Assembly (NCBI GenBank): GCA_013365325.1
Contig: JABVXV010000130.1
Span: 62,001-126,000, forward strand
Direction of reading: 5' to 3'
DNA: 64,000 bases
DNA from: Dipetalonema caudispina
Lineage: Eukaryota; Nematoda; Chromadorea; Rhabditida; Onchocercidae
A program made the translations under genes and the position numbers. Shown here one piece after another: positions 26,147 through 39,100 of the stretch (positions are counted from its first letter, which is position 1; the number at the start of each line of letters is the position of its first letter). The notes under the pieces are model-generated. The model saw only the letters and a list, made by a program, of their open reading frames with translations. It made no database searches and had not been told where the DNA came from.

Positions 26147-26974
26147 TCAAATGTACTGCTCACTCCATTCATTTAAGCAATTATAAGCAGATAAGGCATG
26201 GTTACTGCTTACTCCAGCTACTTCCTGCAATGAAAAGGATATTAAACATTGTCGTCAAATATCTATACAAATTAAGTCCATTTGAATGCATCATAAAAAT
26301 GTTAACACACTCGCCTTTAACCAATCGATGAAAAGTTCCTTCTCTTTCTTCAAAAGGAGAAATTGCCCAAATAGTACATAAGCCTGCAAAAATATATCTC
26401 TTCAAAGAAAGATTTACAGCGCGCCCAATATCTCTTGTATCAAAGTAAATAAAAATAAATAACGCTTGTAATCCTGTGAAAGTGAATTTTATGAATGCAT
26501 CGTTAGGCGATTCAAACACAGAATGTATAGTGCAGTGATCAAAAAATTCAAATTAGAATTCAACACTGTCTGGTACTATGCATTTTTTAAATTTCAATTT
26601 TGAGAAATGCGATACTTCTGCATTTCATTTAAAGATGATCAATTTCATGTATACGTCACTGAATGATTTAGGGAACTACTGAACAACAAATTACAAGCTT
26701 TTTGGTATGATAGTACTTGTAATAAATAAAAAGATAAGGTCAGAAAAGATCAGGTTAAGGAATGAAAAAGTAAGGGTTAATTATGTTAAATGATATGTAC
26801 AGAAATTACTTTATATAAGAAACATACATAATTAATTAAAAGAATTACCTTATCAAAGCCAGCTTTACTCAATTTCTCACCGTACGTAGGTCCAATACCA
26901 GCAACAGCGGTTACTTCTTTTTCTCCCATCGGTTCGGAAACGAATTCACGATGTTTCACAGATGTACTAGTCAT
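26147..26974 (-). CDS. baf-1: Barrier-to-autointegration factor (BAF)
   Basis: Complete 90-aa protein, matching the family's 89-90 aa. BAF dimers bridge double-stranded DNA and bind LEM-domain proteins and lamin during nuclear envelope assembly. Coding order: 26849-26974, 26315-26383, 26147-26224. The sequence reads [31 protein letters not shown] (helix-hairpin-helix DNA-binding loop), [31 protein letters not shown] and [11 protein letters not shown]. It aligns without gaps to C. elegans and human BAF as I recall them. That gapless alignment fixes the second intron's donor as GCGAGT, a GC-AG intron (GC at 26313-26314 on the complement). An ATG three codons further upstream is in frame, but family length favours the start at 26974. 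Confidence 0.96.
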
Positions 26975-28209
26975 TGTGATCACTCGCTCACTAAATAATC
27001 GGTTCGGGAAATATCAACTTTCACTTTTCACTTGAGAAATAAAGTTTCCTGCAACTTTCCAAATGCCATACAGACTTAATGACGCACGAAATATATTTAT
27101 CCGATACCGCAGATATAAATAACTTCATAGTACAGTTATTAACAATCCGGTAAATAATGTAGTATCATGGCTATAAATGATCCTATACCATTCAACCAAT
27201 ACAGCAATTGTAAATCGATTTGGCGCTATTAGAAGTTACGACTATATCTTTTGATAAATTAGCTAAAACTGGACTCAATACAGCCTAAGCCTAGTACCAT
27301 AGATTGAAACTAAAACCTGCCTATGGCTTTTCCTTCTCGGCCCAACCGAATCAGTAATGTAACATTCCTTCATTTAGTGAATCATCCAGAAATTGCAATC
27401 AACAGGTACTTCTCACTCTAATTATAATTTCTTTCACATCCTGTTACAACAATTAGCCATACTCTTTCAAGTATTTTCCTCATCTTATGACGCGTAATAT
27501 TTGATCAATCTTATTGATCCCTGTACTCTCCCGAACTTATCATAATATTTCACGTTTACTCTCATTTCTTGAACAGCATTTACTCTTCCTCATTTTACAC
27601 GATCTTTTATGTCTTAGCAGTCTTTGATACTCATCGAAAAGCACTTTATCTTATCGCAATTTCGCTCTATACCACGAACTTTATCCTTGTTCCCTCTCTT
27701 TTCTAGAGAGTAAGAGCATCAGACACGGTTCAGAAACACTTCGCATAAGCTGGTTCTGCCGGATCACTGTATGCTGATGCGGAGTGTTATATGAATCGTT
27801 CAGATTCGATATCGGATTCTTGATTAGATTAAGATATTCCGAATATGAGGAATGAATGGTGATGATGCTGATCTCTAAGGGTACGTTTGGTAAGTGTTTT
27901 CACGTGGTTTAGTTGATTAAGATAACGTGAGATGAAATGGTGAGGATTGTGGCTAAATCTTTCTGTTGTGATAAATTTCGGTCATTGAGGTCAAGTCTTG
28001 CTGTTGTAGTAATTGCAGCGAAGTCTTGTAATGCAGATCATCAAATATATTTACGGTAGCACTGCAATGTAGATATGTAGTATAAGAGTTCATGTATATG
28101 CAAATGGTAATCTAAAATGAGCTCTGTACCATTCGTGGGCATGTTAATTGCAAAGCAGGCGATATAAGTAGTTTGTTTCTTGCAGTAATCACGATATTAA
28201 TGCAGCCGA
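26975..28209. other. Divergent promoter region of baf-1 and the SLC25A32-like gene
   Basis: 1.2 kb between divergently transcribed genes; no exon recognised. The plus-strand side has TTTGTTTCTTGCAG ending at about 28185, a possible spliced-leader acceptor 24 nt before the ATG at 28210. No TATA element can be singled out in this AT-rich background. Confidence 0.45.
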
Positions 28210-30868
28210 ATGGAAAAGTACGAACATCTGATTGGCGGCTTTACCGGTGGGATAACAAGTACTATTGCCTGCCATCCGTTGGATCTCCTCAGGATACGAT
28301 TTTCTGGTTGGTTGATTCTTATTTCTTATTATTAGTAGTATAGTCTATTCACTCAGCTATTTTACTGCATTTTATGTTTGTGAATCACATCGCAGAAATT
28401 TACATTCCCATCATTTTATTTTATTTGTTCATTTTATTCTCTTTTGTCATTTTATCCTGTTTTATTATGCCGCATAGATCCGATAACATTGTATGAAGTC
28501 AGAAGTATAACTTCCTTATCTTGACGTCATGCTGAAATTCCCTGCGTCATCCCAGTATTATGAATCTTTTTTTCTTAAGATGTCTTGGCTTACCTCATTT
28601 GCCTGTACATTGTTTTGAACAGTTTTGTTTGAAGTGCTTGAAATGTACATATGGGAGTTTTGAATTTTTTGCATTAAGTTTCGCTACACAATAATTTATT
28701 GTACTTGTAAAATGTATTGCGGTGATCACCCTCAATCATTGCAGCTAATGACGGTAACCGTCAACGTCCTCAGTACCGTAATTATTGGCATGCTGCACGA
28801 AGCATTGTACAATCCAAAGGGTATCAAGGTTTGTATCAAGGACTGTCGCCTAATCTGATTGGATCCGCTGTATCCTGGGGACTTTATTTCCAATTGTATG
28901 TTTTTGGTGTTAATACGGTCGTAAAAAAGTTATCCTTTATTATTTTCAGGCATTAGTTGAGAGAATTCTTTTAAATTCAGGAGTGTTATTGTGTTAGTGT
29001 ATGCACACTAAAATTTTTATTAGCGTTTGGAATGGTAATAATTACAAGAAAAAAAAGTGATGTGGTTATAGGCTGTTCTGATTAGGTTGCAAGTTATTTA
29101 AATTGATTTAAAGCAAACGTGCAGCTAATTGTCTTTTTCATTTGTTGGTCGTTGTCAGAAATATCGAGGTGGATACTTTTGACACTGTAATAATTTCTAC
29201 TAATATGTGAAATGCTGAGTCTTTTCTGTGAAATTTCAAGTGGAGTTTTGTTGGTCTTTTTTCTAGCATAATACAGCAATTTCATTATAGTTATCACATT
29301 ATAAAAGGTTTCTGCGATAAGAAAACCATTTCAACGGGAGCAGAACCAGTGGATAATGTCCTGCTAGGAATGGTTACTGGAGCTGGTATTTTAATGTTCA
29401 CTAATCCCATCTGGGTGGCCAAAACTCGGTTGTGTCTGCAGTATGAAAATGAAAGAAGCAAGTACCGCGGACTTTTGGATTGTCTCTTTACAGTTGCTCG
29501 GACCGAAGGAATTACTGCGTTGTATAGGGTCTGTACTTCTTTGCTTTTTTTGCTATTGACGAGCCAAATTTCTTCATTACAATCCATTATCAAAAGGAAG
29601 GACTTATTTCTGAGAAGATATATTGTGAAACAAGCACCGTTGAACGTAAAGATTTAGACAAAAAACTGGGATAAAGAACTTCCAAGACTTATATTTTCCT
29701 CTGGCGTTCTGAAAGCATGGCTGCTCTACTTACCGTCTGTCCTAGCAAACTTGGAGCTAAAAAAGTTATGGATTTTGTGTTGTGCGATATATAAAAGATT
29801 TGAGGAGGGGTAGAGGAATAAATCGGGGAAAGGTTGTTTCGATTGTGTTTAAAGATTCATTTGAACACTGTTAGATCTAGATTAGTTAAGGAACACTAAG
29901 AAGTGGGACCGAAATATAGGATGTTTGGGTGATAATAAAAAACGACTTGTTAAAGTTGTGGAAGAACGGATGGTGCATGAAGTTGGTATTGAAGGTTACA
30001 GTGAATTTTCAGTGCGAAAGTAATTGACGGCGAAATTATCATTGGTAAACTATACTATCCTAATGGGATATTTCTGTCCGTCCTTCATATTTTTTTAAGA
30101 GTTTATTTTCAGAATATTTTTAGGGTTTCACGCCAGGAGTTATTGGAACTGTACATGGCGCAGTTCAATTTATGCTTTACAATCGTTTCAAGGATGATCG
30201 ACTGAAGCGTTTAGGTCTTCCTGCTAATCATATTTTGGTTTGCTTTCATGTGCTCTATGTAGAAAGTTCTTATTACGTTTGTTAATCGTTTTTTGATGGA
30301 TTCAGAACTATTCAGGACTGCTGACGGCAGTTTTTGGATTTATAGCAACATGTGCTAGTATCAGATTGTCTTATTATAAATCTATGCTAACGGAAGTTAT
30401 GCAAAAGTACCATGAAGCACATGAAGTGAATATTCTGAATTCATATTTACTTTAATGAATTAAAAAGTTCCATTTGTTTTCAGGGTACTGTTGATTGTTT
30501 GGTGTATTCAGCTGTATCTAAAGTAATTTCTACAACAATAACATTTCCGTACCAAGTGTTGCGGACTCGGTTGCAGGTGAATATTGTTGATACTGACTAT
30601 TTTTAATAAAATGAAGGTCAATATGTTATGCTTAGTTCTTTTGCTTTCATCTAATTTTCGTAGATGTAAAAGCACTTGATATATGCAGGACCATCATGCG
30701 AAATACAGTGGGATATGCGACTTGATAAGAAAAACATATGGGATGGAAGGTGTGCGTGGCTTTTATAAAGGTTTGCTCATGGGCAACTTACGTCAACTGC
30801 CAAACGTTATTGTTACATATGTAACTTATGAAAATGTAAGGTACCTTGTTCGCCATTTTTCTCAGTGA
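28210..30868 (+). CDS. slc25a32: SLC25A32-type mitochondrial folate/FAD carrier
   Basis: Predicted 290-aa inner-membrane carrier with the three-fold mitochondrial carrier repeat. Exons: 28210-28306, 28745-28895, 29291-29528, 30124-30237, 30484-30576, 30689-30868. The signature motifs are HPLDLLRIRF in repeat 1, NPIWVAKTRL in repeat 2 and FPYQVLRTRL in repeat 3. Trp and Gln replacing the usual acidic residue in repeats 2 and 3 are typical of the SLC25A32 folate/FAD branch. Other family blocks are GLYQGLSPNLIGSAVSWGLY, GFTPGVIGTVHGAVQFMLY and GVRGFYKGL. The human protein is 315 aa; this one is slightly shorter at the N-terminus. The substrate (folate, FAD or both) cannot be settled from sequence. 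Confidence 0.93.
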
Positions 30869-31720
30869 AGTTTCTCTTTGTACGGTTATTAGTTTAATCC
30901 AACTACACTCATAATGTTTCTTTCATTCATGGCATTTTATTTATTTATTTGTACGATTTGTAGTAATCTTTAACCCCGTATTACGTGTTATCTGTGTTGT
31001 TTTCATAAATAGTGGTAGAAGAGAATAAAATGCAGCAAAGTTCTCATAGTGGATTGGAAGCTTACATGGAACCTGCTCCGAATGAAGCTATTTCAGGTGA
31101 ACCGATTTACCGAGCACGCACATACTGTCATTTTTTTATTTCATACTGAACGTAGTTTTTTTTAGTAAGTAAAGAATGCCTTCAGACCCGCTGTGGTAGA
31201 TTCTTTCTTCTCTCAGGCTCAGAAACATGGTCGAAGTTGTTGCTAATTAACCTTTGTTAAACTGTTATTGAAAATAATTAAATAGGGAGTTGCGACCGAA
31301 CATATCCTTATGGATTTGGACGTTAAGGTTGAGAACCACATTTTTGATTACTTAGTTTGAAAATTTGTTAGCTGTGACTGTCAATTGTAAACAGCAATAA
31401 TCAGTGATTAGTTCTTATCCAGCTTCCATTAATCATTATAACAGATACATCTCTCTGTTAGGTAGCGTGGATAAATTTTTTTTAATATGATTTATAAATG
31501 ATAACACTTCTACTATTCTATATCTTTTTCTTTATGGATGTCAGTTTAGTTAGCAAAATTTCAAGAGATAGTGGAGTGTAATATATGGAAAGATTAAAGA
31601 ACGGATAGCTTTTCAACTTTGACTTGAAACATTTCATAATGGACTGTGTTGATTATGAGCCTTAAATAGTATTTCTTCAGGAATTATGAATTTCGTCCAA
31701 GTAAAATAATTAGTAAGAGG
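30869..31720. other. Convergent 3' region between the carrier gene and osm-1
   Basis: No coding exon recognised. It contains the plus-strand poly(A) signal described separately and AT-rich sequence presumably including the osm-1 3' UTR. Confidence 0.5.
31024..31029 (+). terminator. Candidate poly(A) signal of the SLC25A32-like gene
   Basis: AATAAA located 155 nt after the stop codon, a usual distance for a nematode 3' UTR. Confidence 0.5.
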
Positions 31721-33120
31721 TTACAATGACAGAGATGTTGTTGTTTGTGTCCATTTCGCTATGAACTGCAACACATCAGCTATGTTTTCGGTTGATTTCG
31801 TCTTTTGTGCCATGATGAAACGACTCCATGTATCGCGATCGGCTGCTTTACCAGAAGATCCAAATTCTTTCATGTTTCCGCGTATTGGATAACCTTCAAT
31901 AGACAGTTGTGTAATCTCGAGAAAAGAAAAAGTCTATTGTACGAAGAAGTACTCCCATCAATCTGCGAAGATGTATAATGCTTTGCTGAAAATGTAATGT
32001 TAGTACTAAAATGAATGAAGGAACCTGAGATAAGACATGCTGGGTGAGATGCACCATTAGCGTCAATGAGGCTTACTTCGAAGTTACCATCAGTATCACG
32101 GGGTAGGTTTCGTTCTGTACTTTGTTCTATGGATATTGCCAATACCCATTCTTTAACTTCCTCATGTTCATCATCCTGAATTCATCAGACGATTATAATG
32201 CCTAGGAAGTAAGTCCTATAAGAAAGCTCAAAAAATCTAATACCGCTGTATATTATTTCCAATGAAAAAGGAATGAAGAAAAAAGTGGTGGAATTGCATC
32301 CTAAATCTCGAGGAGTGAACTTACAGATGTATATTTTGTTGCTGGAAGCAATACTTCTTGAGGTATATCAGTCCCGTCGAAAATGGAACCATCAACGACC
32401 GATGGATCTTGGTCTTCAATCGCATCGCATAAATCCAGATAATAGTTCAAAAGTGTGAAAGCTAAGCGCTCTTTCTTGGTACCCAGTTTCTATGATTAAT
32501 ATGGAGTTTCATTTCTTGTTAAACAAGATCTAGGCTCTTAGACATTAAATCCTGTTAAAGTATATGATCTAAAATCTGGCAAACCAATTAGATATATCTA
32601 TAAGAACCTGTACTTTGAGCCTATAACAAGGAAAAATGCATTATTGGCGATGCCGGCAGTTGAGAATATTTAGCTAATTTGGCAGGGTGAAGAATGGTTT
32701 CGGACGATTAGTTTTGAGGATGGCAGATCTCCCCCTTTCACAAAGTCGATTTTTTGGGAGAATGATAAGAAATTGTGGGCTGTTGCATATCACTTTCCCT
32801 AAAAAAGATGAAGAAACGCATAATGGAAAATATCGCGAGCCTGTCTCAATAGCCAATTATTTTTGGAAAACAAAGATTGATATACTTCACTTAAAACTGA
32901 AAGAAGTAGATAGATCAAACGAACTCTGCATGCCATTCCAGCTTCGTAAAAGACTTTATCAGCTTGCATAATGTCGCTGTAGCGAATAAAACTTATCGTA
33001 ATTTGAGCCGCGATAAGTTCTATTTCCTTTCCACCATATTCCAAAATAGCTGAACGTAAGGCACCATAATGAGCAATTTCCAAGTATCTGTTGAACAACT
33101 AAAATATGGAAGTTATCCGG

Positions 33121-33191
<71 letters not shown>

Positions 33192-36100
33192 AAAACAATA
33201 ACGGTTACATCTAGCATTATTAAAGTGAAACTCTGAAAGGATAGAATTCCTTCATTGATTCCAATTTCACCGTCATTTTCCTGGATGAATTAAAGAAGTG
33301 TATGAGATAAGATAGAAAAAATTATACAAATTCGATGATAAGCCTTTCAGTAGAAGAAAACTTTGAATGCCACTGTGTGAGTATAAATAGCGGATAATTA
33401 AACCTCAGGAATATCTTAAGAAAAGAATGCACTGCTTTTAACGGCATTCAAAAAATGGAACTTTACCTCTTTCATTTTCTCCTTGACATTCATACCATCG
33501 CACACCATAAGAAGGACATTTCGCAGTGTTGCCCATCTGCCATAAAAATTCGGACTGTCCATGTTACGTAGATTGATAACCTTAAAATGACATATAGATT
33601 ATACGCCAAATAAAATTAGTGATCTAATTTTTAATTTGCTTCTTTATGCACCCAATAGACACAGTGTCAGGTATGTTGGCAACTGTAATTCTCCTTAGAT
33701 TTCTATAATTAAGGGATGACGTTGAGCCTTTGAAATAATTGCAGTCAGAGGAAGCAGTTCTTTTGATAAACAGACTGTTTCTTGCCAAACATACCTGGCA
33801 CTTATTCCTTGCCAAGCAATCTATTATATTTATGTAATGCGAAAAAAAAAACTATCAATACTTCTAATACTGATCAGTTTAATTAAGACTAAATTTGGAA
33901 GTGAATTGTCTTTTGCAGATTGTTGAAGGTTTTAGAGGACATGGAAGTTAAGTCTAAAGACTGACTAACTATGCTAAATATACAATTATTTAGCATTCCG
34001 ATGTCGCCTGTAAGTTTCGGAAATTCCTATTATCGATTTCGACGAAGGGTGATGCATTATTGTGTTACATTCACAAAAAGTGTCCAGATGCTAATAAGCA
34101 TACGGACTTTAATCTTAAATTATTGATTTCCTCAATCCACAAAGTTCTTATCACTCCATGTTTTCGGATTTCCTCCAAAACTGCAACTTCTCGACATAGA
34201 TCAAAAGTAATACTTGCTGAGTACTTTCTCCTAATTATTTCTTTTGATAGCATATTTAAAATAAATTGAAGAGATGATCTATACGATATAACTTTATTTT
34301 TTTGTAGTTTTTTTCTTCGTATAATTTTCTTTACTTAAACAGATTAATCTAATCTTCATACGGCTGCATTAAATCGCTTACATCTTCAACAAGTCTTTGG
34401 TAGATGTTGAAATTGTTCGGATTTGAGGATGCTCCATATTTTTCGAATGCAGCTGTTGCTTCGACATATTTCTTTTCCCTGATCAATTCGGTTGCATATA
34501 ACGCGACATATTTGTCCAACAAAGGTTGGTGCTATAAACGATATGTCTATTATACATAATAAGCATAGGATTCTAATTTAGTCCTTTTTCTTTTTCAATT
34601 CAGCTTCTTATTTATGTTAGATTCTATATATATATGCTCGTAAAACTGGCGGAAACATTCCAAAGAGAAGAGAATATCGGTTTCTTTATAGTTCAAAAGT
34701 TAATAAGGGACTTGTCAAAAAAAAGTTGGAATGCTTGATGAGCTAAACTTTCTGCCATTTATGTTTCAAGCTTAAAAAAGAAACTAAAGAACTACAAGAA
34801 ATTCTTTAAGATTCGTCATATGAATAATGACTTCACTAACTAACTAAACAAAAATATATGTAAGGAAATGCCAAAAGGAACTAAATAGATTGTAATAATG
34901 TTGACATCTTATTGTTGGATGGAAATGTCATGGAAATTCAAATTTACTGGTCATTTCTTTTTTTTTTTCGAAATTACATGTATGTCACACAGTGCAATAA
35001 CTAACTTTCTGTTGGCGAGCTGTTTCAAGAGCTTTTTCCCATTGACCGCGTTCCAATAATGCATCAATAGCACCAACTACATCCACATCCATTAATTCTC
35101 CTAATCGACCTTGCTGTTTTAATGATTCCTTGTATTTTTCATCCACCAAATCCACCAAATCGGGGACGAATTTCATAGCCAACTAAAACTGAATTATATA
35201 GAAATAATGGTTGATGAATGTAATAAGCAGTTCTAATATATATGCATATGAAATAAAAATAATGATTGATTACTGCTGACCTTTTTGGCTTTCGCCCATT
35301 GTCCACCAAGCAGAAAGGCTTTAACAGCATTATCTGGTTGATTTGAAGCCAAAAACAATTCGGCTGCTTCGATGAACCTTTAGTAATAACATTGTAAGCT
35401 ATGACATATCTTCATTTAAACTAAGACGAAATAGCCATTTTGTAAAATAACATAAATTATGCGAAGTATGACATCAGCTTTCAGCTTTGCATATTTTAAT
35501 AACGCACAAACAAGTTTTGATAATCTTACTGACTTTGGACTGCCACCGTCATATAAAGTATATTTAGCAAAGTTTCCAAAAAAAGAAATGTTTTCATTTG
35601 TCTTGAAAAATACCATAACTAAGTTTTGAAATCATTAAACTATAAATAGAAACTTTTTTCTATATGTAATGAATTCAACACCATTATTAATTAAAATTCA
35701 TAACAACTGCACCTTTTCAAGTGAATGAATATTTCTGCAATTTCATCCACTATTGTAGACGTTTCATCTTCAGAGAGGAATTTTATTGCTAATTCCCCTG
35801 CCTGAAAAAAAAAGGAAAATACAATATCTCTTGGTAATAGTATAGTTTTGGGAAGAGAGAGGGGGAGAATATTGCTTCTCCCACGAAATTACGTAGATGG
35901 GATAAATCGCAATGGAAGCAATTTCGGTGGTGGAGCAGAAAAATCTGATTTACAATGAGGATGGGAATCTTCATATGGTAACATCCTGATTTCAAATCTA
36001 GATCATTTAAAACAATGCACATTTTATTCTGGGAGTAATTCGAGTAGAATTTAAATTAGATAAAATTATAAGTACAGCTGGACGTCGGATAATTACGAGC

Positions 36101-39100
36101 GAATCGGTAATGATAAAATAATCAGATCGTTCATACGATTCAACAAGATGATTGGAGGAAATGAAAATTTCTGGTACTGAATATGATACGACAAAGGAAA
36201 ATTATTATCAATCAATTTTATGAATCAATGTAATTAAAATGACACTATATCTCACTAATCTATAAGCCTGAAATTATTCATTAGTAGAAACATACCCGTT
36301 TTAAGGCATCTACAATTACATTGGTATCGGCTTTCTCTGAATCCTTTACTTTCAGATAGCATTGAATGGCTCGGACATATTCGCCTTGACTTTCCCAATC
36401 TTGTGCTTGGGCAATAAACGATAAAATACCTTTTGCACCAGATTTTAGCTGTACTTCGTCAAATTCTTCCTGAACAGTATTTACAGTTATCAATTTATGC
36501 TTTTCCCAAACTTTACATATTTTCTTACATTCTAGCAAATCAAAGTACTATCTCAACTTATAATAAAATGGACGATGTATGAAATAAATAAGTCATAATA
36601 AAGTTTGTTGGAATGTAAAGTAATTACTAACTTCTAACTTTTGTAATTCTGCAGGCATATAATCTTTAGCAATACGAATAGCATCTTGCCACATTCCCGA
36701 TTCTTTATAATAGCGCAGAATTATTTCAGGACGATTGGCACGAAGTAAACAACTTTCGGCACAAGTAAAATCTTTCTGGTCGATTGCCATTCGCGCTTGT
36801 CGAATGTATACATCGGATAACGTTTCCGGACTATACTGTCTACAAATCATCCACTCAAAGATTCCGAAAGAATACAGTAAGTTGCAAGGAACTCTTTTTC
36901 AGAATACAGTTAAGTCTACTGCTTATATAATTTTTGCTGTTAACCTAACTAATAGTTGAAGTGATGATATAGTTGTTACGATGATTATCTCATAAGGTTT
37001 ATCGAGGTCTTTCCTAATTTCAGCTAGAAGCAAATAACTGTAAAGTATGGGTTTTCTCTATTCGGAAGACTTTCGTCTTGCACTGTAAATGATTCCCAGA
37101 ATTTATTAAATATTCTTTGCTTACATTGAATAAAATCGAAATAGGCTAGAAAATATAAGGAACTTTACTTTGCAACACGTTCTGCATTTTCCCAATCATG
37201 ATCATGGATATACATCAATACGGCTTCTTTCGGCTTTCCACCTTCTATATAATGCATTTCAGCCTTTTCAAATTCACCTTCCTCTTCCAGCTGTTGTGCT
37301 AATTTGAAATGCACTAATGGTAGACGATTTTTTGCTTCCAAACGGCATAAATCAAATGCAAAATCGAAAGCACTTAAATATATTAAATAAGAAATGAATT
37401 TTTCAAAAAATTTGCTTTTATTTAAAAAAAAAAATCGCACAATACTTGAAATGCATTGTTTGAAGTTCATTATTACTTACTTTCGGAGTCATTTCCATTC
37501 CCCCTACCATTACTTTTATATTCAGTGGAAGTGTAACATGCCTATCTGAAGATACTTATTTGATACCTACCCATTTTCACATGCAAAATCGATCGATTCA
37601 TCTAGTAATTTGAATTTCTGTAATAATTTCACTGCGGCATCACTATTTAAGCTCTTTGCCCACAAATATGCAATCTGTAAAATAAAAAGTTATATTGATT
37701 CTAGAAAAATATTTGTAGCTTACCAACAATAATTTTCCTTCGTCCATCTTTAAGAAGTATCTTTTTATTAAGATAAAAAATATTCCAAGTGTTTTACCTG
37801 TTTTTGCGCTGTATCACCACCTTCTTGCTTTGCAATTCTATATGCATCGTTCCATATTTCGGCATTACGATACATATTGACTGCTCCTTTCCAATCACCA
37901 GCACGTAAGTAATGCTCTTCTGCTGCCCGTAAATCGCCTTTTTCCTCCAAATCTGCTGCGACTTGAAGATGAGCATCCTATAAGTACAATATTTTATCAG
38001 GAAGATGAAAATTTTGTAAATAAAATATTCTTATTTTTTGCTGCCAATACTAAAGTTCTATTGTAACAAACCTTAACATCGCCTATATGATACTTTTCCA
38101 TCAATCTTATCATATCATCGATCTGACCCGTTTTCTTGTACATTGCAATAGCTTTATTAGCTTGACCGATCGCGATATATAGCTAAACATGAGATATCAA
38201 TAATAATTTTAAAAACAATTGATTAGAAGTTTTTAAATGAAGTCTAAGAAATGGATTAGGCTTTGGAAGGATCATTTGAATTGATACCTGTTCCGCATCC
38301 TTTAAACGACTATTGTCTTCCATTGTTTCTGCTAATTCCCTATACATTTGATCGCTTTCATCTCCCAGAAATTCTATAGCCAGCTGAAACAATTCATTCA
38401 GTCTTTTACAATTCTGAAGCTCATCTTCTCTTTTCTAGTGTAAATCGAACTGAAGAATACAGCTAACTAGCTTTAAAAAATATTAAGGCCTATGAACAAG
38501 CTACAAAAAATCATCAGTAAAGACTTTGGCACCCTAAAGCTTCTTTATAATGTTCTGGCAGAATATTTGAAAAAGCAATAGAAATGAAGAATAAATTCCG
38601 GATTTGTCAACCAATTGAATGGATTAATGAAATTCCGTAAGCATAAATTCCATGGTGACTAGAAAAAAGGCGCTTACTCGATATGAGTCAGCCCATCGGG
38701 CGGCTTTGTTATACATCTCGATTGCTTCTCGATGCATTTTCGCTTCAATGTACAACATTTCTGCTCGCTGAATTATAATACTTCATTTCGACATTCTTTT
38801 TAATTATCCATTTAGTTTCCCTCTTGTTACTTTCTTTTCTTTGCAGTTATGAACTATCATGTCATCTCAGGCTATACTAAGAAGCCTTTATAAGGATGAT
38901 TTTGTTGTGTTCTATATAGTCCTTAGTAATTACTAAAGATCGTATTATACGCTATAGTGATTTTCTTATTGTACAGCGATACAGCTGGATAATTTAAAGT
39001 AATTTACCTCAAGATCACCAGCACTTGCATGATGATCAGCGATTTTACCGTAGTATTGTTTTGCTAGATCATTATCATCAAGTACATCAACAATTTGTGC

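Noticed and set aside
33232..33280. Possible small osm-1 exon between 33098 and 33467 (ENDGEIGIN...)
   Set aside because: Its only workable donor leaves phase 1 while the next exon needs phase 0. Direct joining of 33467 to 33098 keeps phase and fits the IFT172 family.
34321..34381. In-frame stop after ...[11 protein letters not shown] suggesting a truncated IFT172
   Set aside because: A GTAAGC donor at 34381 ends the exon before that stop, and five further C-terminal exons continue the protein in phase.
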